DNA from: Flavobacteriales bacterium
GTDB lineage: Bacteria > Bacteroidota > Bacteroidia > CAIKAF01
Assembly: GCA_025055575.1 (NCBI GenBank)
Contig: JANWWP010000030.1
Coordinates: 1-61,407 of the forward strand
Reading direction: 5' to 3'
DNA: 61,407 nucleotides
Shown in pieces: positions 31,603 to 40,200 of the stretch. A program made the position numbers and the translations under genes. How positions within the stretch are numbered: the first letter of the stretch is position 1; every line of letters begins with the position of its first letter. A model generated the notes under the pieces. That model made no database searches, had not been told where the DNA came from, and saw only the letters and a program-made list of their open reading frames with translations.

Positions 31603-32658
31603 ATGATGCCGGGTAGGACCCAAGTGGTGTGGGAGGCCGCTACGTGGGACGGCCTGAAAAGCTGGATAGAAAAAAGACTGGGCCCACGCGATCGTATCGG
31701 CGTGCTTGTGGAGGAGGGCGCTTCGTATGTGTTGCCAGTAATGGAATTCTGGCCGGGAAGGCCGTTTATTATTCTGGCGCATCCGGCCGGAGAAGCCGGT
31801 AAAAACTGGGAAAGCCTGGGCGCTCTGCTCAGGCACATGCTACGGCTGGGGCTGAACCGCAAGAGCGCCCTGGTGGTGGTGGGCGGCGGGTCTTTGTGTG
31901 ATGTGGGTGGATTGGCGGCGGCGCTCTTTATGCGCGGCATCCCATGCATCTATGTGCCCACGACCTTGCTGGCCATGGTGGATGCCGCCTTGGGTGGGAA
32001 GACTGCCGTGAATCTTGAGGGTTTTAAAAATATGGCCGGACTGTTTAAAGATCCATTAGGCGTGTGGTGTGATGTGCGTTTTTTGCATTCTCTGCGTCCT
32101 GTGCACTTTCTGGAAGGTGTGGCCGAAATGCTGAAGCACGGGCTGGTGGCCGATGAAAACCACTTTGCTGCGCTGGCTGAGCTCAAGGATATCCAATTAT
32201 TGAAGGATCGGCCGGACCTCCTTCAGGAATCGCAAAAAATTAAACTGGCCATTACAGAACAGGACCCTGAAGAAGCGGGACCGCGACGGGTGCTCAATTT
32301 TGGGCACACGGTGGGCCACGCTTTGGAAAGTCATTTCATGGCCAAAGGAAGGCCGGAACCCCATGGGGTATGCGTGGCTCTGGGTATGGCGGCCGAAACG
32401 GTGCTGAGTGTGGCCTACGCGGATCTGGCTGAAGACGCCGCCCAGCATGTCCAAAAAGTTTTGTTCCGGATATTTGGAAGCGTTCTCCCCAAAATGCCTA
32501 ATCCAGACCATCTGATACCCTATATGTTGCGGGATAAAAAAAACCAGAGCGGCCGGATCCATTGTACATTGTTGAGAAAAATTGGGCAGGGCGTTTGGAA
32601 TGTCGGGTTAGAAAAGCAGAACATTATTACTGCCCTGCAGCCCTTTGACCCATCATGA
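31603..32658 (+). CDS. aroB: 3-dehydroquinate synthase
   Basis: A 351-residue enzyme that converts DAHP to 3-dehydroquinate, step 2 of the shikimate pathway, using NAD+ and a divalent metal. Motifs are VVVGGGSLCDVGGLAAALFM (NAD-binding), IYVPTTLLAMVDAALGGKTA, VNLEGFKNMAGLF, GVAEMLKHGLVAD (metal Glu) and RRVLNFGHTVGHALE (metal His). Its stop overlaps the aroA start (ATGA at 32655), an arrangement that couples two steps of the same pathway. ATG 31603 or 31606 both fit. Confidence 0.96.
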   Translation: MMPGRTQVVWEAATWDGLKSWIEKRLGPRDRIGVLVEEGASYVLPVMEFWPGRPFIILAHPAGEAGKNWESLGALLRHMLRLGLNRKSALVVVGGGSLCDVGGLAAALFMRGIPCIYVPTTLLAMVDAALGGKTAVNLEGFKNMAGLFKDPLGVWCDVRFLHSLRPVHFLEGVAEMLKHGLVADENHFAALAELKDIQLLKDRPDLLQESQKIKLAITEQDPEEAGPRRVLNFGHTVGHALESHFMAKGRPEPHGVCVALGMAAETVLSVAYADLAEDAAQHVQKVLFRIFGSVLPKMPNPDHLIPYMLRDKKNQSGRIHCTLLRKIGQGVWNVGLEKQNIITALQPFDPS

Positions 32659-33917
32659 AAATTACCATTCAAGCGCCCATTCTGAAGGGAAAGATTGCAC
32701 TTCCTGTTTCCAAAAGCCTATTGCAACGGCATTGGATGGTGCGTGCCATGCACCATTTGCCGGCAGATTTCAGCGCCGGCGGCGCAGTGGAGGACTTAAA
32801 AATTTTGGCTGAAATCCTCCAGAATCCTGACCAATCTGTATGGAATTGTGGGGATTCCGGCGCCTGCGCCCGCTTTCTTTTGGCGTGGGCCACATCCCGG
32901 GAGACTCCTGTTCGTATTACTGGTAGTGCGCGACTTTGCCAGCGTCCTGTAAGGACACTTGTGGAAGCTCTAAAGCAGATGGGGGCCCGGATCCGCTATC
33001 TGGGAGAAGGCGGTTTTTTGCCTGTGGAAGTGGAACCGGGCATTTTGTCCGGCGGGCGGGTGGTGTTGAACGGGCAGGAAAGCAGCCAGTATGTTTCGGC
33101 CCTGATGATGCTGGGAAGCCGGCTGCCTCAGGGGCTTGAGATTGAATGCCCCGGAGGCTTTGCCTCTTGGCCTTACATACGAATGACAGCGGCGGTGATG
33201 CAGTATTACCACCTGACCGTGGAATTGCCGGAATCCACCGAGGAAGACCTTGTTGTGAAAGTGAGTCCTGGTATTGCGGTGGGGGAAGGGCCTGTGCCTG
33301 TGGAAGGGGATTGGTCTGCCGCGGCTTTTTGGTATGAGGCGGTGGCCTTGTCAGAGGAGGCCGACCTTGTGTTGACCAACCTGCACCCATTCTCGGTGCA
33401 AGGCGATGCTGCGACGCCGGACATTTTTGATGTATTGGGAGTGCATACTCAATTTGCGGAGGAGGGTATCCGGATCAGAAAAGCAGGGCCGCCAGAGCTG
33501 GACTCCTTAGACTTTGATTTCACCGATCATCCGGATCTTTTTCCGGCGCTGACTGCCACTTTGGCGGCCTTGGGCTTAGAAGGCGAATATACAGGTATAG
33601 AACGCTTAAAGTACAAAGAAAGTGATCGTCCGGAAGCGATGCTCCATGAATTGGGAAAGGTCGGATTGGCTTGGGAGAGGTCTTCCCCGGATAGCCTTCG
33701 CATTTTTTCTAAGGGCTTGCGTTCGGCCCCCTTTCCCCTGACTTTCGACAGCCATGGGGATCACCGAGTGGCTATGGCTCTGGCGCCCTTGGCCTTGCGC
33801 CTGGGACAGGTGATGGTGTTGGGGGAAGATGTGGTGCGGAAGTCGTATCCAGAGTATTGGCACCACATGGTTCAATGCCTGCCTTTTGGCCATCTGGAAT
33901 TTAATGCGCCTGCATGA
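32655..33917 (+). CDS. aroA: 5-enolpyruvylshikimate-3-phosphate synthase
   Basis: A 420-residue EPSP synthase, step 6 of the shikimate pathway (shikimate-3-phosphate plus PEP). Active-site parts are LPVSKSLLQRH (Lys, Ser and Arg), CGDSGACARFLLAW, LCQRPVRTLVEALKQMGARI, GQESSQYVSALMML, GDWSAAAFWYEA, LKYKESDRPEAML, SHGDHRVAMALAPLAL and VVRKSYPEYWHHM. All catalytic positions are present. The first loops are divergent from the E. coli form, as usual in Bacteroidota. ATGA overlaps join it to both aroB and the downstream DUF4403 gene. Confidence 0.95.
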   Translation: MKITIQAPILKGKIALPVSKSLLQRHWMVRAMHHLPADFSAGGAVEDLKILAEILQNPDQSVWNCGDSGACARFLLAWATSRETPVRITGSARLCQRPVRTLVEALKQMGARIRYLGEGGFLPVEVEPGILSGGRVVLNGQESSQYVSALMMLGSRLPQGLEIECPGGFASWPYIRMTAAVMQYYHLTVELPESTEEDLVVKVSPGIAVGEGPVPVEGDWSAAAFWYEAVALSEEADLVLTNLHPFSVQGDAATPDIFDVLGVHTQFAEEGIRIRKAGPPELDSLDFDFTDHPDLFPALTATLAALGLEGEYTGIERLKYKESDRPEAMLHELGKVGLAWERSSPDSLRIFSKGLRSAPFPLTFDSHGDHRVAMALAPLALRLGQVMVLGEDVVRKSYPEYWHHMVQCLPFGHLEFNAPA

Positions 33918-35323
33918 AGCTCCTTAATAGAATTCTCCCAATCGTATTACCTGTGCTCCTTTTATGGGGCTGTCGTGGAAAGGCTCTGATACCAGTATTT
34001 GAGGAAGAGCTGCCCCCCTTGGAGGGAAGTCCGCCGCCCTTGTCGGTTGTGAGTTTGCGTTTAACCATGCCCTACGACAAAGCCGCCCAGGCCTTGGATA
34101 AAGCCTTGGGTGAGGTGGTGTACGAAGACAACAGCTTTGACCAGCCCGACGAAGATGATTTGAAATTGCGTGTCGTCCGCACTGCGCCCACCAAGATTCG
34201 CGGCTATGGTGAGTTTATTCAGGTGGAACCCACCGTGCGCGTCGAAGCCGCTTATCGCTACAAGGCTTGTGCTATTTGTCCGCCTCTCACAGGCGAAACC
34301 TCCTTTGAAGCCCGTGTGAGGGTTAATGCGCGCCTCACCCTTTTGCCAGAATGGCGCCTTCGCTCCGAATCGGCGCCGGGAGGGTATGACTTTATCCAAA
34401 AACCCTATCTCGGTTCCGGGATTATAAAATTCAATATCAGTTTTCTTGTGCGCCGGGCTTTGGATGATAATTTGCCGAAGCTCTGCCGCCTGGTGGATGA
34501 TTTTGTGTTGAAAAGATCGGGCCTGTACGAAGAATTGTCCAAAAGCTGGAGCCGGCTTTTTGAGCCGGTGGCGGTGGATGAAAAATATAAAGCCTGGCTG
34601 ATGCTGGAGCCGCGAAAAATTTTGGTGAGTCCCTTGCAGTGCGACCTTCAAGCCTTGAACCTGCAAACCGCCCTGGAGACAGGCATGCGCATTCGTTTTG
34701 GGGAGGATCCTCCGCCCCTTCAAAAAACGCCTCTTCCCGGCGCCGTTATTGAAAAAAAACTGTTGCCCCACACCCGTTTGTATGTTCCGGTTTCTTTGAC
34801 TTGGGACAAATTGGATCAAATTCTTAAAAGCAATCTGCAGGACACCATCATTCAAATTGGAAAAAACAAAAAAATTTTTGTGGAAGATGTCCGACTCCGG
34901 GGCAACGAGCGCCTGATGGTGGCCCGTGTAAGGATGGGCGGCGACCTGCCCGGCACGCTGTATCTGGGAGGACAGCCTGCGTTGGATACCCTTCGAAATT
35001 TTTTGTATTTGAAAAATTTGGATTACACGCTTAAGACAAAAGATGCCTTAGCCAAATCCCTGAGCGTTGTGCTCAAATTTCCTCTGCGCCAAATTCTGGC
35101 CCGCCGGTTGGTGTGGAATTATGGCTCTATGTTAGAGGAAGTGAATCGGACGGTGGCGAGCTACCTCCAGGGCTACTCCTATGGGAACGTGGCCCGAATC
35201 CAGGGAAAAGCCCACCCTATAAAACCGGAAAGTATTGCCACAAGCCCCCGTGAGCTTTCTCTCTTTTTTCGATGGGAAGGGCAGGTGCGCCTGGAATTAT
35301 TGAATGTCCACGAGTTATTCTAG
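33914..35323 (+). CDS. DUF4403 family lipoprotein
   Basis: A 469-residue protein of the DUF4403 family. The N-terminus LPIVLPVLLLWGC is a lipoprotein signal (cysteine near residue 20). The family reads as two long beta/helical halves related to lipid-binding tubular proteins: the first contains SLRLTMPYDKAAQALDKAL, the second TRLYVPVSLTWDKLDQILK and KLPGT-like loops with KNKKIFVEDVRL. It is anchored in the envelope; its ligand is unknown. It overlaps aroA by 4 nt and ends the mazG-aroB-aroA run at a terminator, so it is co-expressed with aromatic amino acid genes without evident functional link. Confidence 0.82.
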   Translation: MKLLNRILPIVLPVLLLWGCRGKALIPVFEEELPPLEGSPPPLSVVSLRLTMPYDKAAQALDKALGEVVYEDNSFDQPDEDDLKLRVVRTAPTKIRGYGEFIQVEPTVRVEAAYRYKACAICPPLTGETSFEARVRVNARLTLLPEWRLRSESAPGGYDFIQKPYLGSGIIKFNISFLVRRALDDNLPKLCRLVDDFVLKRSGLYEELSKSWSRLFEPVAVDEKYKAWLMLEPRKILVSPLQCDLQALNLQTALETGMRIRFGEDPPPLQKTPLPGAVIEKKLLPHTRLYVPVSLTWDKLDQILKSNLQDTIIQIGKNKKIFVEDVRLRGNERLMVARVRMGGDLPGTLYLGGQPALDTLRNFLYLKNLDYTLKTKDALAKSLSVVLKFPLRQILARRLVWNYGSMLEEVNRTVASYLQGYSYGNVARIQGKAHPIKPESIATSPRELSLFFRWEGQVRLELLNVHELF

Positions 35324-35356
35324 AAATGCAGAACTTTTCAGCAAGGGCTTCCAACA

Positions 35357-35383
35357 AAAAGAGCGCTCATAGAGCGCTCTTTT
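35357..35383. terminator. Bidirectional intrinsic terminator
   Basis: AAAAGAGCGCT (35357-35367) and AGCGCTCTTTT (35373-35383) form a perfect 11-bp stem with a 5-nt loop and have T-runs on both 3' sides. It lies between the DUF4403 gene (+) and the convergent lipoprotein gene (-) and can end both transcripts. Confidence 0.85.
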
Positions 35384-35411
35384 CCTTTAAATTCGGAAGC
35401 CTGGGGCTTTG

Positions 35412-35804
35412 TCACATGGGATGACAGTGAAAATTGACGGTCTTGGATTCGGTGTTGCCGTCGTGGTCCAATTCAGCCGTCAGTTTCAGAAGCATGTCGC
35501 TGTGCATGGTCACATTGTTCACCCAGAAAGTGTCTATGTAGTAATCCCTTCCATGCGTGTGGTCGTGGATGTCAAATACCGTGGCGTTGTTGGCCACCCG
35601 GCTAATGGTCAGGGCCCATCCATGAATATCCTTGTCGGCTGTGATATGCGCATGTATCATTACGGTGTCGCCTCCGCTAAACATGGCATTTGGAACGGGC
35701 GATTCGATGGTGATGGTCACTTTGGGAAGGGTTTCTTTCTTTTTGCAACCCACGGACAGTAAAGCAATAGCGAAAGGAAGAATTGAAAAATGTGTGATTT
35801 TCAT
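35412..35804 (-). CDS. Small His-rich lipoprotein, possible metal binding
   Basis: A 130-residue lipoprotein (FAIALLSVGCKKK, cysteine at about 20). The mature part is an immunoglobulin-like beta domain beginning VTITIESPVPNAMF. It carries histidine clusters: VFDIHDHTHGRDYY in the middle and FHCHPM at the C-terminus, which could bind copper or another metal. I cannot name the family firmly. It is the last of three leftward genes (37237 to 35412) coding for small envelope proteins with conserved cysteines and histidines, a grouping that resembles copper-associated sets in other Bacteroidota; that link is inference. Confidence 0.6.
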   Translation of the reverse strand: MKITHFSILPFAIALLSVGCKKKETLPKVTITIESPVPNAMFSGGDTVMIHAHITADKDIHGWALTISRVANNATVFDIHDHTHGRDYYIDTFWVNNVTMHSDMLLKLTAELDHDGNTESKTVNFHCHPM

Positions 35805-35870
35805 GGTTTGGTTTTTTGATGATGTTGTGTTTGAGGAATTTTGGATAAGAAATTTGTACCTAATGGGTGG

Positions 35871-36767
35871 TTAAAACAAAAAAGTCAGGGAAGTCCAAAC
35901 GCGCATTCCAGGTTTCAAGGTTCCGCCCTGGATTTGATGCACCAGGGGCCACATGCCCACAGCGCTGATGAAGAGGCGCTTCCAGTAGAGATCACAACCG
36001 GCTGTCAGCAGACCCGTATTACCACCCGTCAGGCTCACAGGAATTCCTTGAGATTTTTCCGAAGTCAGATGTTCCCAAAGAACCCCTCCTTGGGGAAGAA
36101 TGTCCAGAGATTTTCTTTTTAACCATCCGAATAAAGAAGCCGCCACCTGGTGTTGATCCGATAGCTTATATCGAAGGGGATTGGGCTGTCGCCACAAGGT
36201 CAGCCAGCTTACATTCAAGCCCAAACGACTGTGCCGGACAGTGTACATGGCTGAGGAAATCCAATCCCAACTGCCGGATCCCAACTGTAAGGAGGGGGCG
36301 AGCACTTGACCTTCACGTACCGCGTTATAGGTGCCTGTTGGGGCTTTCAGGCCCGCTCCCAGCAACAAGGCATGGCGCCAGGTTTTTTGGGACGTGTCGG
36401 GCGTCTGCAGCACAAGGCCATTCAGCATCAGCCGAAGATCTCCCATCCCCTGGTTGATCCACTGGTGAGGACCTGTGCCAGTTCTGGTTTGTATGGCTTG
36501 AAATGGAACCTGCATCAGCATCTGGATCCTTGGATGCACATAAAAACGTCCCCACACCTCGGTGCTGTGGAACTGTAGTCTTTCCTTTAAACCACTGTGG
36601 TTGAAGCGGATGGACTGAAAGTTGTACCTTATTCCTACAAAATGACTTCGAAATTGAGGCAGAATGCCCAGATATGGTGTTCCTCCTGAGCAGCCGCAGG
36701 GGCCACATGCCAGCAGTGAGGCGGGACTGAAAAAAAGAAAATGAAGAAGAATGAAATGAATGCGCAT
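35871..36767 (-). CDS. Outer-membrane 'CGCSGG' transporter-like protein
   Basis: A 298-residue protein from ATG 36767 with signal peptide (FILLHFLFFSPASLLA) directly followed by CGPCGCSGGTPYLGILPQF. This cysteine-rich start plus the FVGIRYNFQSI segment is characteristic of a Bacteroidota family annotated as transporter-like outer-membrane proteins, where a CxxCGC motif precedes a 'GLLPQF' segment. The remainder alternates strands as in a MetA-type barrel (WGRFYVHPRIQMLMQVPFQA, HALLLGAGLKAPTG) and ends in SLTFLF. The CxxCxC motif suggests metal capture at the barrel's entrance. The specific substrate is unknown. It lies between the other two genes of the trio. Confidence 0.65.
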   Translation of the reverse strand: MRIHFILLHFLFFSPASLLACGPCGCSGGTPYLGILPQFRSHFVGIRYNFQSIRFNHSGLKERLQFHSTEVWGRFYVHPRIQMLMQVPFQAIQTRTGTGPHQWINQGMGDLRLMLNGLVLQTPDTSQKTWRHALLLGAGLKAPTGTYNAVREGQVLAPSLQLGSGSWDWISSAMYTVRHSRLGLNVSWLTLWRQPNPLRYKLSDQHQVAASLFGWLKRKSLDILPQGGVLWEHLTSEKSQGIPVSLTGGNTGLLTAGCDLYWKRLFISAVGMWPLVHQIQGGTLKPGMRVWTSLTFLF

Positions 36768-36841
36768 AAATTCCTGACTGTTAAAATTTGACAAAACGAA
36801 GAGATTTTGTATCCTGCAATTGGGACACAGAAAAAACAATC

Positions 36842-37237
36842 TCAGGAGCGCAGTTCAGGAGGAGGAGTGGTGAGGCCTAGGAAGGGTGGGGGAAAAATGA
36901 GAGGTTCTCTCTCCAATGGCTTCAGCTTTCGGCTGAGAGTCGCCATAAAATAGTCTTGCTGTACAACTGAAACAGCCGGTTGCTCCTGAATTTTAACCCA
37001 GGATGGGAAAGGTTGCTCGGAGGCTGAATTTCCGGACTTCTCTAAGGCCGTCGCCCAAGCTCTGAAGTAGCATGCGCCCTGGCATGTGTTGCGTGGCTGG
37101 TTGCGCCAGCGGCAATGGCGGGCAGCGATATTTTCCCGATGGCTGGTGAACCAGAGCCACGCCCAGGTTTTGATTCCGGACGACCACATCATCAGAATGA
37201 CAAGAAGCCCTGCGCCGGCCGCCCTGGTATAATACAT
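36842..37237 (-). CDS. Small membrane-anchored protein with conserved Cys motif
   Basis: A 131-residue protein with an N-terminal hydrophobic helix (AGLLVILMMWSSGIKTWAWL). It then has HCRWRNQPRNTCQGACYFRA, which fits the pattern CxNrxxPxxxCxGxCyL of a small Bacteroidota protein family usually found next to envelope metal-handling genes. The C-terminal half is proline-rich and unstructured. The conserved three cysteines are the only functional hint. A -7 box ends 7 nt before the ATG, so this is the first gene of the trio. Confidence 0.6.
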   Translation of the reverse strand: MYYTRAAGAGLLVILMMWSSGIKTWAWLWFTSHRENIAARHCRWRNQPRNTCQGACYFRAWATALEKSGNSASEQPFPSWVKIQEQPAVSVVQQDYFMATLSRKLKPLEREPLIFPPPFLGLTTPPPELRS

Positions 37238-37244
37238 GACAGGG

Positions 37245-37252
37245 CAAAATTA
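37245..37252 (-). promoter_or_regulatory. -7 element for the small-protein trio
   Basis: TAATTTTG on the minus strand matches TAnnTTTG exactly, 7 nt upstream of the ATG at 37237. It overlaps the 23-nt gap to the adhesin stop codon. Confidence 0.55.
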
Positions 37253-37260
37253 AAAATAGC

Positions 37261-40200
37261 TTATGGGCGAAGAAGGGTGAGCGTAGAATTTTTTTGAATG
37301 GCTCCGCTGCGCATCACAAGGAAATAGGTGCCCGGATGCAAGGCCACCCCGGATTTGGTTTGACCTGAAAATCCCTGGGCTCCTTTTTGATATTCATAAA
37401 CCAACTGCCCCCATCGGTTAAAAATCTGAACTTGATAATCCTGACATGCCCCAAATGTTCCTCCAATATCCAAAATATCATTCAGTCCGTCTCCATTGGG
37501 CGTGATCACATTAGGAATCTCAAACTGGTCCAAGGATAAGGTGGCCTCTACGGTGACCGTTTGTGATAATTCCGCCGTGCAGCCATTCAATTCCGTTCCG
37601 GTGAGCGTCACGTTGTAAACGCCCGGTTGGTCGTACACATACATCAGCGAATCCCCTTGAGCGGATTGGCCGTCGCCGAAATTCCAGTCGAAAGTGCCAA
37701 TATTGCCCGAATCGGCAGAGGCTTTAAAAATGACCGCATTAAAGCATTGTACTTCCGCTATGAAGGAAATGATGGGGTTGAGCCAGATGTTAAGAGCCTG
37801 AGTTAGGGTGTCAGCGCAGCCTGCTGCAGTACCCACCACGAGCGTTACATTATATTGGCCAGGGGAGGCATAAGTATGGGAGGGATTGTTGCCGCTGCCG
37901 GTATTGCCGTCCCCGAAATTCCAAAGGACGGAAGTAATAGAAGCCGCCGGCGTGCTGGTATTAGTAAAAGAAGCAGGAAGGGACTGACATCCCGCGGTAA
38001 AGCTAAAGTCTGCCACTGGGGTAGGATTCACAAAAACCACGGCGGTGGCCTGGTCGGTGCAGCCATCGGCGGATGTGACCCAAAGGCTCAGAGTTTGACT
38101 TCCCGTGGCAGAAAAGCTATGAGTCAGAGTTACATCTTGATTATCAGGGTTTCCATCGCCATTGAGATCCCATTCATAATCGGATAGAATGCCAGGTGCC
38201 GGGATGGAAGAGCTGTTGGCAGAAAGAGAAAAAGCCGCTCCCTGGCACACTTGGGTGGGTGCGTTTATTTGAGCCGTCGGTTGGGGAAACACCGTAATCA
38301 GAAGGGAATCGGTTGCAGAGCAGCCATTGGCATCGGCGCCCGTAGCCACATACATTGTGGAAACGGCCGGCGTAGCTGTCACCTGAAGGCCTGTGGCAGT
38401 GTTCAGCGAAGCGGTAGGCGACCATTGGCATGTGGCCACGCCGGATGCCGTCAATGTAGCGCTCTGCCCGTTGCAAAGGGTCGAATCTGAAGCACTGAGT
38501 GTTAATTGAACAGGGGCCGGATTGGCTAATTGGAGGGTGAGGACCACCGTGTCGCAGTTGAGGTTGTCATACACCCAAATGGTGTAAGTGTTGGGAGACA
38601 GTCCGGACTGGGTGGGCCCCGTGAGGCCGCCGGGCTGCCACAGATAGTTGAAACCTCCGGGGCCGCCTGAGGCCGTCACTGTGGCGCCGCCATTCGAGCC
38701 GTTGTGGCAGGTCACATTGGTGATGCTGCTCAAAGTGGCTTGCAGGGGGCTGGGTTGTCCGATGTTGGCTGTGGCTGTGGCTGTGCAGCCGTTGGCATCG
38801 GTGACGGTGAGCACATAGGTGTTGGCCGGCACATTGACTAAGTTGGGGTTGGTACCTCCGCCGTTGCTCCAGTTGTAACTGTATTGCGGTGTGCCTCCGT
38901 TCACCTGGGAAGTCGCCGATCCTGTTGGAGATCCATTACAGGCCGCATTTTGAGTTGTGACGCTGACCGTTAAGGGCGGTGGTTGGGTAATGGTGGCAGA
39001 GGCTTGGGTCTGACAACCGTTTTGATCCGTGACGGTCACCGTGTAGGTATTGGCCGAAAGACCCGAAGCCGTGGGCTGGTTGCCGCCGGCCGGAGCCCAC
39101 GAATAGGCATAGGAACCCGTGCCACCGGAGGCACTCACGGTGGCAGAGCCAGTGTTGGCGCCAAAACAGCCGACTTGCGTGAGGGCGCTTATGACAGCTG
39201 TCAATGGGGGAGGTTGTGTGATGTTGATGGGAATGGAGGTCTGGCAGTTATTGGCATCGGTGACGGTCACGGTGTAGTTGTTGGCCGGAAGATTACTGGC
39301 CGAAGCCTGGTTGCCTCCTGCGGGCGACCAGCTGTATTGATAGGCCCCTGTGCCACCCGTGGCTGTGACGCTGGCGGCACCATTGGAGCCACCAAAACAG
39401 GACACAGGGGTCACCGTGCCGGGCGTTAATTGAAGCGGCGGAGGCTGGGTGATGGAAAAATTCACGGAGGTTGTACAGTTATTCTGATCTGTGACTGTGA
39501 CAGTGTAATTGTTGGCAGCCAGATTGGAGGAAGTATTGCCGGGTCCTCCGGATGGCGTCCACGCGTAGGAATAGGTGCCTGTGCCCCCGGTGGCCGTGAT
39601 GGTGGCCGATCCATTGGCAAGGCCATGGCAGGTGACAGGTGTTATATTGCTTGTGGCATTCAAAGGCGGAGGCTGGGTGATGGTCACCTGCACTTGCGAG
39701 GTACAGGCCTGCTGGTCAATAACATAACCAGTGTAGGTTCCTGGCCCTACGGGTCCTAAATTTTGATTGAATACAAATCCAGGCATCCATAGATATCCCA
39801 ACTGCCCCTGACCATTCTGGCCGGTCAGTGTCGCTGTGCCGTTCGCAAGGCCATGACAGGTCACATTGTTGACTGTGGCTGTGGCGCTCAGCATATCCAC
39901 CAGCACATTGGTGCTGGCCACCTGGGATGTGCATCCGTTGGCAATGGTGTACCCGTTGTAAGTGCCGCTTTGGTTGCTCCCGGAAGCCGGGATGGTTGGA
40001 TTTTGCTGGGAGGAACTAAAGCCGTTGGGCCCTGTCCAGTAGTAGTTATAGGGACCGCCGGGGGGCGGGGTGGCATTCAATTGAATATTTTGACCCATCG
40101 CGACGCACACAGGCGAGTTGGACGAAACAGTCGGCGGCGGGGGCACGGGGTTCACGGTGATGGTTACTTCGTCTTCAAAAGCTGGACAAAAAGGATTGAG

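Noticed and set aside
38515-39890. CRISPR-like periodic repeats
   Set aside because: The 225-235-bp period encodes SprB protein repeats in an intact reading frame.
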